A stretch of 64,000 nucleotides of DNA, taken from Lingula anatina. Its lineage: Eukaryota; Brachiopoda; Lingulata; Lingulida; Lingulidae. The notes under the pieces were generated by a model. That model made no database searches, was not told the origin of the DNA, and saw only the letters and a program-made list of their open reading frames with translations. Of the stretch, positions 1 through 12,692 are shown one piece after another. Position numbers and translations under genes: made by a program. The stretch is from contig NW_019775665.1 of NCBI RefSeq assembly GCF_001039355.2, positions 1 to 64,000 on the forward strand. The letters run 5' to 3'. Numbering within the stretch: position 1 is the stretch's first letter; each line of letters begins with the position of its first letter.

Positions 1-2789
1 GAAGGGTTGTCAGGGTGTACGTATGGGATTATGTAAGACTCTTGTCTGTGTTCTAAGACTGCAGTTTATATGAACATTTTGTTTGCAATGAAGTAAACAC
101 AGAACAATAACTCAGCTGCAGTCAGTTAAGGGCTATCACTTGCAAGGGCCCAGGTGCCCACGATCAGATATCTAGAGGTGTGATTTCCTGGGTATTGTTC
201 GCCCCAGGGTTAGGAAGTCCTTTGTTTTACTAACACAGGTGTACTTGATTTAGTTTAGTTGATTGGGTATTCAATGTATGTATGTGAAGCTAAAATAAAT
301 CCCTATCTTAGCAAATTAAAGTGGTTGTTGTGTTTTTACTATGGGGTAAACATTATATGAAAGTTTGAATCATGGGTCCTGATATACAACAAAGGATACT
401 GAATTTCCAGGATGAGGCCATTTACATTGTTTTTGGAAGATTATTAATACTAAGATATACGGCAAGATATCATGCTTGGCTGTGAGATAATCGATACCCA
501 AAATAATTATTAAATTGCCCTTTATTATAAACTGTGTCCTTCTTTATCAACCTCTGATCTTAAAACCGTTATGAGTTCAAAAGCGTGTCTGAGCTAGTTT
601 GCATTTTGAGACCCAAAGGTTTTGTTTTTCTTGTTGTGGGTGAAAGATTAAAGTAATATTAAATGTGTACACTTAGCCAGTAACTCGTAAATCCAACGTA
701 TATGTTCATCATTATAGCTCGAACTTAACTTATGAGAACTACTACTAGGCAGCTGTCAGCCTTTATCACTATCATAACAGGTGGCCAGGATGATACTGCT
801 TGGGTGAGGGCATAATTACCCTCGGCAGTAAGGCCAGGGATCGTAAGCCTCTGTGAACTGTTTAATAAAAGGGGGCCAGACTCGTTTAATAGGCCACAGA
901 AGGAACGTTAAGCTTGGGTGTAATTTTAATTAAAATCAGAGAACAGGAAACTCTTCTTGGAGATTTGTGAAATGAAATTGGGGCAGGAACACAGGGTGGC
1001 TTAACTAGGGTGGGAAAGTTTTACAATATCCACTGAAAGCTGAAAGAGAAAAGACCCCAGAAAATGAATAGGGCTTATAGAATATAAAAAATCTAAAAGC
1101 GATATGCTTCAATAAGTATTTTTGTTTCACAAAATCTTCCGTGACTGTACTATTCTTGCAATATCCATGTAACATGATCTTGTTTAGTAGAAGGAAAAAG
1201 CTAATAACTATGTGTACTTATCAGTTGTAGTGCCCTAAGCATAAGTGAACCCCAAAATTAAAGATGTGTGAAGGGTGGGGGTTGATAAGACAATCGTGAT
1301 CAGAAGACTTATAAACGGAGTCGTAAATGTGCAACTCAAAGATAATTAATAAATAGTAGGTATAAACGGTAACTTCAGTGATAACTAAAAAATTGAATAG
1401 GTGATACGCAAGGAGCCTTATAGTGCAGTCGCCGTGACCATTATTAGAGCAAACCAGAAAGTCACGAACAAATGGATTATGTCAACGGCATCTGATAAAT
1501 CAGTAGAGAAAATAACTTACCGCCTTCATGTAGCCTAATAGTCGGCAGATGTACTACGTACAGTGTACATGTACAGCTACTCCCTGCTTGAACTTGTACA
1601 TAATCTTACGCTGATATAATATGCTGTAAACGTGTTGTAACGGTTCGAAATATCGATGAACTGCTGGAAAGGTCTCATCGAAGGAAAAGCCGATGAAATT
1701 TTTTGAACTGAAGGTTTAAGTTGAAAGTCGGAGATAACTTGTAGCTTCAACGTATCGTGCGCGACAACAGAATGAGCGCAAAATGGGTCAGGCAGTGACG
1801 TCCCCTGGTATAAGTAGCAACATGTGCCTGAATTGGGACCACCCCTCTAGGTAGAATTGCGCATGTGCAGAATGCGCATGTGCGTAAATAAGCTCTGGAG
1901 ATTGTTGTCGCCATAAAATATCGTTTGACTACGCCAAACTTTCCTTTTATAGACTTAGTTGCCTTAGTAGCTTACAAGTGACAAAATTTATGGGGTCATT
2001 GCCAAACAAATGCTGTATTATACTCCCATACCACCAAAACACAATGGTCCCATGAACTGACTACAATATATACAATCCGTACTACACTCAAACCCAATAT
2101 AAAGGTGTAATTGAGGTCAAAGGCATGCTCTTAAAATATTTAGTGCACAGACTGCAATCTGTGTTTGATTATTTAAGGGTCCCACAGGAAGAAGTTTGTA
2201 TCAAAGTTTCACTCTCATGGAACCATGAATAATAAAAAATAATTCATCGTCTATCTCCAAAAAGGAACATACTTTACCGTCACAAATGCAAAACGTCCAG
2301 CTGTTTTTTATTTACTCAGCTTGAAAACCGGTTGTCTTATTGTCTTTCTTGGAAAAGACTTGTAAATGTGGCCATGGAGACACCCCAAAACTTCTGAGTC
2401 ATATAGAACACGTTAACTATGTTTTGTAGCGAAAAAAGAGGAAATCGTACCGCCTATGAAATATCAACATTCATCACATTCCTCACATTTATTGGGACAC
2501 ATTAAATTAAAATCTGGGTATTAGTTTTAACAGAAGTAGTTTTCTACACCATTGTAACGATACTGGAGGTCCGTGTAACAGAAAGTCCGCACTCCATTAA
2601 GTTATAATGGTTAAGGTTAGTCTGACCTAAGTGGGTCAAAATCTAGGGCTAGGTTTACTTGAACATGGGGGGGGGGGGGGGGGGTCTCTAGATCACGTCA
2701 CACCGTTATTTATGCAAATCATGTTGCCAGGCATATCTGTATTATTATATTATTACATTATATTGTATTATATAGTTTTATATACTATA
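1..2789. other. Intergenic, no gene seen
   Basis: No open frame with coding character or splice pattern could be supported here. The stretch is AT-rich. It holds a possible poly(A) site near 294 (listed separately), short direct repeats of GCGCATGTGC near 1860-1885, palindromic GTACATGTAC-type sequence near 1565-1575, and an 18-base G run at about 2667-2684. The short open frame at 2631 runs through the G run and looks like chance. Confidence 0.6.
294..299 (+). terminator. Possible poly(A) signal of a gene to the left
   Basis: An AATAAA hexamer is followed about 20-40 bases later by a GT-rich stretch, the order expected for a cleavage and polyadenylation site. No upstream coding sequence is visible in the window, so it would belong to a plus-strand gene lying left of base 1. 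The hexamer is common by chance in AT-rich DNA. Confidence 0.3.
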
Positions 2790-3458
2790 TTACTAATATG
2801 TTTGGTTATAAAGTTTATTACAAATGGATATTATAACGAAAACCTTTAAGCCACTAAACTAGTTTTATTTTTTAATAATTAGTTAATTGCCCAAATGGTA
2901 TTGAACCAAATATGTTCAAAATTGCTGATGATTCACTATGATAATTTCCTGTCACGATGTCTTCTTAAAAACAGGAACTGAAAAAGAAAGAAACGATGTT
3001 GAATAAAACAAGTATGTTAACTAGACCAACCGACTGATACACAGAGGTGTCACTCAAGTGGCTGAACATGCAAAGAAATACTCCTCCCCCCCAAAAAATA
3101 AAAGTGTTACATTGAATTTCATCTTCTACGCGCTTTAAAGGACACAGTTTCAGAATAGGAGCCGCTTCCCTGGCGGTGCAGAATAACCTGTCGGACGCTC
3201 AGATAAGACGGCTCGGTCGTTGGAACTCGGACTCTTTCAAGAAATACATCCGCACTCCAACACTATGGTCAAGCCAAGCAACTGGACAATTTGAATAGGA
3301 CTATTTAGCGCATTGATATACTTGCACGGAGGATTCACCCGCGCACGTTTAGTGACATTTATCAAATCTGACTTTCACAAGTTTCATAGTGACACTGTCC
3401 ATAGGCTATATTAGTTATCATTTATCATTTTACATTCAATCTCGCTTTCATGCCGAAG

Positions 3459-3725
3459 GCCAGCAAGACATGCGGCCCTCATACCCACCCCTTTTTCCGG
3501 AGATCTAGCAAGACATGCAGATTCTCTCCCACCCATTTCTTTTTATTTTTATATGTTTAACTTTTTATATGTTTAACTTCAAGTGACGTTACTTGTTGGG
3601 TCCAGCAAGACATGCGGACCTCACCCCCCCACCCCCTCAGAGATCTAGCAAGACATGCAGATTCTCATCCGTTTCCTTTTATTTTTAATTTCCCATTCAA
3701 TTTTTGTAACTTGTTCGGTCCAGCA
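3459..3725. repeat. Tandem repeat, about 141 bp x 2
   Basis: Two units begin with the shared words CAGCAAGACATGCGG (near 3461 and 3602), followed by a C-rich patch, then ATCTAGCAAGACATGCAGATTCTC (near 3505 and 3645, written here as a description of the match) and a T-rich tail. A shorter duplication of TTTTTATATGTTTAAC lies near 3545-3577. It lies in the part of unit A that replaces the fourth EF-hand exon. Confidence 0.6.
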
Positions 3726-4833
3726 ATTCACGCTGACCAGTGATTTATTATCTCCATTATACCCTTTATTTCAGGAGCTCAGTTACTGTTTTTTGGTAGA
3801 CATAATTCATAATAGACCGGCGGGCACACTTGAAATTTCTAATTCTAAATTTCTCTAACTAAGGATGACAGAATGGAGAGCTCTACTCCTCGCTGTATGG
3901 CCCGTCTATCATAAGGAAAAGAGCGTACCTCCCCCTCCCTCAAAATGAGGGAGTTAGGGTTGGGTAGCACGCCGCAGCTTATCTGTCGTCCACCGTTTCG
4001 GCCGATTTAGCTTGTCCTCTAGTTTAGTTTACATCGACGTGCTTCGTCCGGTCGTTGGCTAGATTTCTTTTCGGCCTCTTTGCAACCCCACAAATTAAAA
4101 CGTCTGCACTATGTTCTTTGGGAATTATATATAAAATAGTCTTTTCAGGCGTAAAAAATTACGTATTTTGGCACTGTCACAATTAATTAATTTTAACATC
4201 AAAATTTAATTCATTTTAGTATAAGGATTCACAATAAAAGCGGCCGGCATCGGCCAAGTTTCGAACATCATACTTGTGTTTGTCACTTTATTGCTCCTTT
4301 CTCGGCATCGTATTGAACCTTTAGATCAAGGAGACATAAAACTTTGTATTTTTTAAAAAGTTTCGAGATCGCTAATGTCAATTGAACAGCAGGAATTTTA
4401 CAAGCTCTGAATCGAGTTAGAATTGAATTAGAAGCTGTGTCTATATGTTATATTGTGGTTAAGACGGCATCAGGTCTAAAGACAAAATTATCAAAGCCGT
4501 GCACATACTCTATTTCACTTGTAATATGTGGAGATTTCAATCAGAAAGATTGACTTTCAGAATAAAACATCCCTTGTGTGTTACATTACATTTTGATGAA
4601 AATATTAAAATAACTTTAGTATCATTGACCACATAACAAAAAAGTTTTAAGTGAACTTCTTGGGTAGATTTCTTTAATTTACGTCTGTTTTACAACAAGA
4701 AGCAAAAAATCCATATTTTGTTTTCATGAATATCTATTTTTTCAACTGTAACCCGTATTTTTTGTCATTAAATGACTAATTCATACTTCAGACATTTGAA
4801 TAAACTGTTATGGCAGGGGCAAAATACACTTAC

Positions 4834-5749
4834 CATTGGTATCTAGTGTCAATAAGTCAGACAATTCATCTTCTGTCAGTACCCCGTCTCCGGTAAAATC
4901 AACCATTTCAAAGAGTGCACGAGACCAAAGCGGCTTAAATGTGGGATACTTTTTGGTCAAAAACCTCAGCAGTTCACTTTGTGTGACTTCATCATTGTCT
5001 ACAACACGGAAGAAAATTGAGCATTGTCGGTTAAGCAATACTTAATTCCATGGATTCGTACAATTAATCTTTCAGAGAATGTTCAATGTGTTCACAGTGT
5101 CGCCTTATATTTCATACTGTAGCTTATTGAGAGAGCAATTAATATTTAATTTTATTCAAGAATTTCCACCATCTCAGTGCTATGAATATTAGCAAAGGTT
5201 GTGGTCAGTGACTTCATAATTCCAGAGTTATTTGTGAAAAATATTATAAATTATATCACGAATTTGGTTTGGTTGCAACGTTTAATGCTAACCTACTGGT
5301 ACTAAAAATACAAATAGAAATTTCGGCTATGTTGCGGTGTTATAACCGTTACAGATAAGACATACTGCGTTACGAAAGTGACACGCTGCAACTTACGATC
5401 AAAGTCGGCGGAAGCCATGACGGCAGCCCATTCCAACATAGTGATAATATCGTCATCATTAGTGTCCAAATAATCGCAACCCATCCTCCCAATCTCCAAC
5501 GCTGTCAACTGAGGCTTTTCCTCATTTGTGGGAGCACAGTGACTAAAATAAAGTAAATTAATTCAAATAATCTTTCTGCAAGGTATTTGCAAGTATGTGC
5601 TATGTTCAAGATGTACGTATGTTTCATTTCAAATGTAAAAAATGCATCCTTTTGATTTTGTGTGTCTTGCACAACCATCCTGTGTTGTGATTGAATTTCG
5701 AAGAGTTGAAAATCATGCCAATGGGTTTTAATAGACAGACCCCTGAGTG

Positions 5750-5813
<64 letters not shown>

Positions 5814-5961
5814 AACCGAGCATAAGCACAAGTGCTTACATTTTCGTAGCCATGGAGACAACACACACAACCACGATTATCAACTTCAACTTCATTCTGC
5901 AGTTTGGTGTACTTGAACAGAAGTAATTGATACAAATATGAATATAATTTCAAAACTCACG
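4834..5961 (-). CDS. Secreted EF-hand protein, copy A (3' end missing)
   Basis: Minus-strand gene. Exons in order: 5' UTR ending at 5961 (donor GTGAGT), signal exon 5896-5840 with ATG at 5895, exon 5542-5397, exon 4998-4834; introns are GT-AG. The visible product is 122 residues. Residues 1-18 are a hydrophobic signal peptide (starts MKLKLIIVVV). Loops that fit the 12-residue EF-hand pattern are DTNDDDIITMLE, DFDHNDEVTQSE (split by an intron) and DFTGDGVLTEDE. The last donor (GGTAAGT) is intact and a fourth loop should start at its DTN, but no exon like those of copies B and C is found downstream. Either the gene is 3'-truncated or that exon has diverged. Intron 1 is only about 64 bp. Expected role: extracellular calcium binding; function is inferred from the motifs. 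Confidence 0.75.
5752..5813. repeat. (GA)n microsatellite in intron of copy A
   Basis: About 60 bp of GA dinucleotides with one interruption (GAC). It lies about 20 bp downstream of the signal-exon donor of copy A, reading as (CT)n on the sense strand. The same tract sits at the same place in copies B and C. Confidence 0.9.
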
Positions 5962-6302
5962 TGTTGATGTTAATGTTCAAAAACGCAATGGAGTAGAGCT
6001 CTCCGACCGAAATATCCACAAAACAGGATTCGCTCGAGTCTTTTTATGAGAAATTATAGTGAGAGCTAAGTCAGCTGCTAACATACGGGTATTTTGATGT
6101 ACTCTACAAAAGGTGAAAGTACACTGTAAATGAGTCCTTGAACAGTTTCCACTTGAAAAGTGTTTTATTAAGGCGTTTTTGTCCGTCTTGGGAGAAGGAG
6201 GTAGAATTTGTTTCAGTCAAAAGGATGTTTTGCTTACGTAAAATTGTGTGAGAACAAGTTTGCCCTGTTCAAGACAAACAAATATAAAAAGGAAGTATTG
6301 AT

Positions 6303-6304
<2 letters not shown>

Positions 6305-6369
<65 letters not shown>
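6305..6369. repeat. (AT)n microsatellite
   Basis: About 65 bp of uninterrupted AT dinucleotides upstream of copy A. The homologous place in unit B (about 13903-13933) holds a short, degenerate AT tract. Confidence 0.9.
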
Positions 6370-6373
<4 letters not shown>

Positions 6374-6662
6374 CCAATATCATTTGATAAGGTCACGTAC
6401 GACAGCTGCTAGCATCACTTAATTACATGTTAAAAAACCCATGGAGCCAACAGAACAACATATATTAAATCAACAGAAATAAATTTAAATGCAGTAGTGG
6501 CACATGTACATTTATATAGTATAGCATCATGAATAGCGGAAAATCAAGACATTCAATCACTCTGTCCTTCCATGGTTTTATTGAAACGTCGTTACATCAG
6601 CAATTTGATATGGTTTGTGACAGATGTCATTTTGCACCTGCACAAAATTGTCCCTGGTAGCC

Positions 6663-7020
6663 AGTAGTAACTAAAGACATATCTCTGCCAGTTTTGAAGA
6701 TATAAGGAACGAAAAAGTTGTCCAATTCAGTTCATGGTGAAAAATAGACCAAAGGTCAATTTGAAGGTAACAGTTAGATTGCCAATATATATCTTCCTAT
6801 GCAAGTTCAACAGTAACTATAGTTCAATAGTATCTCTACCAGTTTTGGAGATATTAGGGAAAGAAATCTTGCAAAAGTCGGTTCATGTTGAAAAGTAGGT
6901 CCAAGGTCAATCTCAGGGTCACATTTAGATTGCCAGTATATGTCTTCCTATTCAACTTCAATAGTAACTATGGCCCTATCTCTGCCAGTTTTGTCGATAT
7001 AAAGGACTAAAATGTTTTTG
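6663..7020. repeat. Tandem repeat, about 150 bp x 2.3
   Basis: The phrase ATCTCTGCCAGTTTTG recurs near 6681, 6831 (with a change) and 6978, and the rest of each unit aligns, including AGGTCAA and GATTGCCA words. It is absent from unit B, where the flanking sequence (TTCCTGGTAACCAGT) continues differently, so it was probably inserted or expanded in unit A. No coding content was seen. Confidence 0.6.
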
Positions 7021-9115
7021 GAGTTACGGTAATTTGCCATAAATTCCTTACAGAAGAAATTAATTGAAATAAAGAAAAGGGACGTGAGACGTGCTCAGAA
7101 ATTCCAGATGTTCGAATTTCATGAAATTAATTTCATTTTTTACCATGGCGGCGGAGCCGGCGGACGAGACAGGTCGGGACTTAAACCATGCGTATCGCCA
7201 GCGCCTACGCTGGTGGTAAAATAATAATCCATTTTGCAATCTTAAAGTTTAAAATTGAAAAAACATCACAAAATTCCCTCTAAAAATAATCAGAATGAAA
7301 TAACACCCATTTCATGGGCTTATTGGAGTTGTCTAATTCCAATTATATGACCTCAAAAATAGACAGTACTTATACTGGTTTGGCGTTTTAGACATTTGTA
7401 TCAAAAGACGTCGACCTTTGTCATCAAATATAACTTAAAACATTCTTTGTATTTATAACATTTTAAAAACCTCATTATGACTTTATAAGAAGTATTCGCA
7501 AATAAGATTTTAAGGTAGTCCTCACCCTAACCTTGAATAAATTTTAAGTAGTTAGCAATTGCTATCAAAAATGAACGATTTCATTTCAAAACTTACTTGA
7601 ATTCTCACCAGCGATGTACATCAGTGGCGATCTTCGACTTAAATGTCAACTAGGAACCCCCTACTGTTGCCATCAGCACAATACGGGGATTTTTAAAGCT
7701 TGAATCGATTGCGTAATGTATAGTAAGACATGACTGACGCCTGCCGTTTTTAAACATATACACACGTAATTGTGAAAAGCCAAATCTATTTTGATCACGA
7801 AAGGAGGACGTAAAATGGCAACGATACCGGCATTAGTGTTTGCAGTGTTAAAAGCGTAATTGAATGTTTGACAGATAATAAATAATCACCTAAAAACATA
7901 TAAGCGCCATACACGTCTACCAGTATCTCACGCTTCACAGTTAGCACGAAAAATTACACATTCGACACTAATGTGAAATTCATTCAATTCTCTGTGTTAG
8001 GAAAAAGTTACTCAAATTTTAAGCCACATAAATCGTGTTCCATAATCCCTCACCACAAAGCTCGTGTATATTGATTTCATTTGATGAACTCATTTAGTAT
8101 TATATCTTTCTCAATAAAGCGGGGTAAAGGGATATAAATTTGATTGATTGTGTTATGTCCGTGGTTTCGTCTGATATGACCGTCGGGTTCTGCTTGAAAC
8201 TAAATGCGATGTATTCACAATGCCCGAGTTCAGTTGAGCGATGGCGTAAAAAGTTGTGCAATACAGAAATGTGCACAGCTAGTGAATAACCACGGAAATA
8301 CATATATATCGATACATATCTGGTGAAAGCGCCCGCTCTACAACACGACAGAGGGTATAGTTTGGTAGAAAAAAGAGACAAGGGTCGGGATTTCATGTGC
8401 TGCTGGGATTAGCAAACCTGACATATGATCAGGGTGCTGCACTAATGACTGACAGGTGTAGACAAGCGTATTTTGCGTCAATTTCAAAGGGAAATTTCAT
8501 TTTAAAGAAAAGGATATTTTTTTTCTTTCGTTTTCAATGTGTGCTAGGAATGCTTTTTTAAAGAATTTTCTGTGAATACGGTTTTCACAAAACTTCGTGC
8601 CGGGTTCCTTTGACTCTTTGATTCCGAAGTTACATGAATAAACTAGAACATACATGAACTGGAGTGTGCAATGCAGAGAAGAACCAATCCCCAAATAATC
8701 TGGACCAACTTCGCTAAGTTCTTTATGAAAAATGGGACAATGTCCCACAAAACAAGATTGTTACGCTTGGTGAAGGCTTGTTGCGCCGCCTACAGGAGAT
8801 AACTGCAGTGCGCGGTAAACACACACGCTATTAGACACGTGACCGTTAATAAGCAAATTCTAATGCTAATTGTGTGTAAATTTGGTGATATTTGGTGGGG
8901 TCTTTTTAATTTAACAGACGCTGCTTTACCTCAGTGGAAATCACAGTGATATATAGATATTTTCTCCGCTATTTTGAATTTTCTGAACGATTAATCATGA
9001 AAGTTATGTTATTTGAAATAAAAAGCAATGTTTAGAACAGTTTACACCAGTGACGTGACCATTTGTTAATAAAAGCACATGGAATTGGGGGTCGGATAAC
9101 CTTTTTGGCCAATGT
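7021..9115. other. Intergenic part of unit A, no gene seen
   Basis: A GC-rich islet at about 7142-7215 stands out in AT-rich surroundings and is bracketed by TTTTACCA and TGGTAAAA. About 7920-8060 matches 14695-14820 of unit B. The open frames at 8100-8748 show no recognisable protein and no support from the other units. Confidence 0.5.
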
Positions 9116-9639
9116 TGTATGTGTATTAGTAATATATTTGATTATAAGGTTTATTACAAAGGGATATAATAACAAAGACCTTTAAGCCGCCAAACTAGAT
9201 TTTATTTTTATAATTATCAGTAAATTGCCCAATTGGTATTGAACAAAATATTCTAAAAATTAGTGGTGATTCTCTATAACATCTTCCTGCCATGATGTCT
9301 TCTTAAAAACAGGAACTGAAAAGGAAAGAAATGATGTTGTATAAACAAGTATATTACCTAGATCAATCTAATGATACACAGAGGTGTCAGTCAAGTGGCT
9401 CAAAATGAGAAGAAAAAAAAAGCATTTTCCCAAAAACGTGTTACATTGACGCCCATCATCTGTTATTGAATTTGTGTGAATGCATCGCATCATTCGTCTT
9501 TTAGACCATGATTATTAGGCTTTTGGGAGTTCAGCCTAATGCTGTTTACGTAATCTACTGCATGAGTAAATATTCCGACAAATATATATGTACATGTATT
9601 TATCTATACCTGCGCATAGACCAAATTCCATGAGTCACA

Positions 9640-9730
9640 CATTCAAAACTTACAAATTTCATGGCAAGTATTGTGGTAGCTATTTACTCCAGCGTAGGGT
9701 CGTACTTTTTCAACATTTGAAATTGATTAA
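9640..9730 (-). other. Conserved candidate 3' exon in unit B
   Basis: On the minus strand this block could encode MLKKYDPTLE and a stop, and it is near-identical to unit C (15310-15380). In C it follows a good acceptor (TTTCAG) and precedes a donor (GTAAGT). In B the acceptor is TTTCAA, so splicing should fail here. Whether it is a real exon of the EF-hand genes is unknown; copies B and C already end with stops upstream. Confidence 0.3.
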
Positions 9731-9866
9731 ACTTATTGAGTAACAGTGGATATGAACGAAATTTTCTGGGACACTCATCATTATATAGAAAAACATTATT
9801 CGTCAGATGGCAGCACTGTGCATTCAACCGTCAGGACTGCTTCTTTATAGTGTAGGCAAAAGTCAT

Positions 9867-9900
9867 TAGGATTCCCCATAGGGGAATACTATTGTTTTTG

Positions 9901-9939
<39 letters not shown>

Positions 9940-10770
9940 GGATTCCCCATAGGGGAATACTATTGTTTTTGGTATTATTATTATAGTTATTCTTTCCGCG
10001 CGTTTTTTTTCGCAAAAAATCTGAAATAATTTACATAGGTAGCCTATGGTAAGAATATGCCACAGACCTAGTTTCAGTGACCTTGACCTACTTTTCAAGG
10101 TCACAGAGGCTTTGAAAGGCAAAATTTGTAAAATTTGAAATTGTCATTAGGCCTTAAGTATAAGCCATATGGCTAAGTGCCTTAAAAATAATGATACAGA
10201 GCCAAATCGCCACATATTGACCTACTTTTATGCAAGTAGGTCAAGGTCTAGGTCGCTAATGGCCAAACGGGCTCAAAAAAGGTTTGTTTCCGAGATCTCA
10301 AAAAACCGGAAGGCCCAGAGCCCCAATCATAGTGGCAAATGATGTCCTATATATTTATCTTAGGTTAGCTGTAAATTGGTAGCAACTGCTTAATAACTTT
10401 TTTTTAATATAAATTTTTTAATATTTATGACATTGCAGAAATCTTGAGTTTGGCAATTTCTCCATGAAACACTGTTTTTTGGTCATAGCATGCTATAGTA
10501 AACTACCCCAAACATATTCCCAAAACCCCCAAATCAAATGTCAAATTTGACCTTGACCCTCATTTTCAAGGTCATTCAGCTATTTCATGGAGAAATATTG
10601 ACGTGGGCTAAAAGTGATGTTTTGTTGACCCTCCCCCCAATTCGCATATGCTCTTTCAGAATATGGGATCAAATTTTACCCATGACCTTCACATGACCTT
10701 GTAAGAGCATTTCCACGCCTATTTTGCAGGGGAATCCTCCGCCACTGGCTTTAGCCAGTTGCAGTCTAGT
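9867..10770. mobile_element. Inserted element with short inverted ends
   Basis: Unit C has an empty site here: the text before 9867 and after 10770 is contiguous in C near 15575-15585. The insert begins with AGGATTCCCC and its reverse complement GGGGAATCCT lies near 10730. Just inside the left end a block of about 43 bp is duplicated (9870-9912 and 9941-9983) around a (TTA)n tract. No transposase frame is visible, so it is probably a non-autonomous repeat. Confidence 0.6.
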
Positions 10771-10834
10771 CTGAATTTTCTGTCCAAAAGTGGCAGTCTT
10801 TCGTATTTACATGTTTCTGCTGTGTGTCAGGTAT

Positions 10835-10840
10835 TTTATT
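10835..10840 (-). terminator. Possible poly(A) signal for EF-hand copy B
   Basis: AATAAA on the minus strand about 90 bp after the stop of copy B. The hexamer is not conserved in copy C. Confidence 0.35.
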
Positions 10841-10926
10841 TCTAGTATAATGAACTAAACAAACGTTTTATATAAGATACATAGCTCCAACATGCTTAAT
10901 TTCAAAGATTAAAAATGTTGTTGCTT

Positions 10927-12651
10927 TCAAAGCGCCATACATATGGATACAGACATGGATATGGATATGGATACGGATATGGTCCTACAAAGTAGTGAGT
11001 TCAAACTAGTTTTTTGTCTATATTCGTGCTCGCACTTCATCGCTTGCAAAACCTCCCTCAAATTAAAACTCAAACAGACCTTTTCACACGCCTCAACACA
11101 TTCCTCCTCTTCTAACTGGCCATTGCCTGAAATAGAAACCAACAGTCATTTTATGGGATGTCGGATAATTCAAGCACATGTCTTCGACATTTAAGTTTTA
11201 TGATATACAATATGACGAACCATACATGATTATAACTAGGAATAATACTTCAGACCTGTGTGTAAAAAATTATTGGCTCCTGTGGCTGATTACCATAATA
11301 CAAGTTACATCTGCTACTTTAATGACGGCATTTTTTGTTCATAACTATGTATTTAAAAATAGTTTCGATATCGCTAATGAAACTTGAACGGCAGGAATTT
11401 TACAAGCTCTAAAATGAGTTAGTATTGCTGTTAGAAGCTGTGTCTGTATGTTATAGTAAAGAAAGCATGTGGTCTAAATACAACGTTATCAAAGCCGTGA
11501 TCATACTCTCTTTCACTTGTAATATGTGGAGATTTCAATCAGAAAGACTGAATTTCAGAATATAATATCCCTTGTGTGTTACTTTACATTATGATGAAAA
11601 TATAAAAATAACTTTGGTATCGTTGACTAAATAACAAAAAAATTTTAAGTGAATTTCAATAAAGAAGAAAACTTGAGTGGTTTTCTTGAATTTACGTCAG
11701 TTTTACAACAAGCAGCAGAAAGCCCATATTAACCAACAGTTAATTTGTTTTAATGAATATATCTTTTTTAAACTTAAACTCGTATTTTTTGTCATTGAAT
11801 GCAGATTAACTCATACTGCAGATGTTTGAAGAATGCTGTTATGGCGGGGGTAAAAAGCACTTACCATTGGTATCTAGTATCAATATGTCAGACAATTCAT
11901 CTTCTGTCAGTACCCCGTCTCCGGTAAAATCAACCATTTCAAAGAGTGCACGAGACCATAGCGGCTTAAATGTGGGATCCCCTTTGGTCAAACTCCTCAG
12001 CAGTTCACTTTCTGTGACTTCATCATTGTCTACAAAACGGAAGAATGTTGACCATTGTTGGTTAGGCATTGTTTAATTCCATGAAAATGTTCAATGTGTT
12101 GACAGTTTCGCTTTATATTTCTCACTGTAGATCTAGATTATTGAGAACTCAAATTAAATGTAATTTTATAAAGAATTCCCACTATCTCAGTGCTATGAAT
12201 ATTAGCAAGGGTTGCTATCGGTGACACCATAGTAATTTATTGAAGGGAAATTTTGTGAAAATATTATAAATTATATCACGAATGTGGTTAGTTTCCAACG
12301 TGTAATATTAACATTTCTTGTATTAAAGGAAGCTTATTTTATAATAAATGCAGATACAAATTTCGGCTATGTTGCGGTGTTATAACCGTTACAAATAAAA
12401 CATGCTGCAACTTACGATCAACGTCAGAAGAAGCAATAAAAGCTGCCCATTCCAACACAGTGATAATATCGTCATTATTAGTGTCGGCGAAATCGCAAAC
12501 CATTTTCCCAATCTCCGCCGCTGTTACCTGAGGCTTTTTGTCATTTGCAGGAGCACAGTGACTAGAATAGTGTGAATTATTTCAAATAATCTTTCTGCAA
12601 GGTATTTGCAGGTATATGCTGTGTTTAAGATGTATACGCATATTAAAATGT

Positions 12652-12692
<41 letters not shown>

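Larger units (their letters stand above)
2790..9115. repeat. Segmental tandem unit A (EF-hand array)
   Basis: First of three tandem units. Its left marker (about 2790-3080, containing TGTCTTCTTAAAAACAGGAA-type sequence) matches 9125-9440 and 14850-15060. The gene body matches units B and C, and its right marker (about 7920-8060) matches 14695-14820. Unit-specific material is found at 3100-4345, where the last coding exon should be, at 6663-7800 and at 8060-9110. Homology to unit B resumes near 4345. Confidence 0.7.

Noticed and set aside
5505-5953. Minus-strand frames of Ser/Leu and Arg/Glu repeats near 5.5-5.9, 12.6, 36.9 and 28.5 kb
   Set aside because: Translations of CT/GA and TG microsatellites inside introns or spacers.
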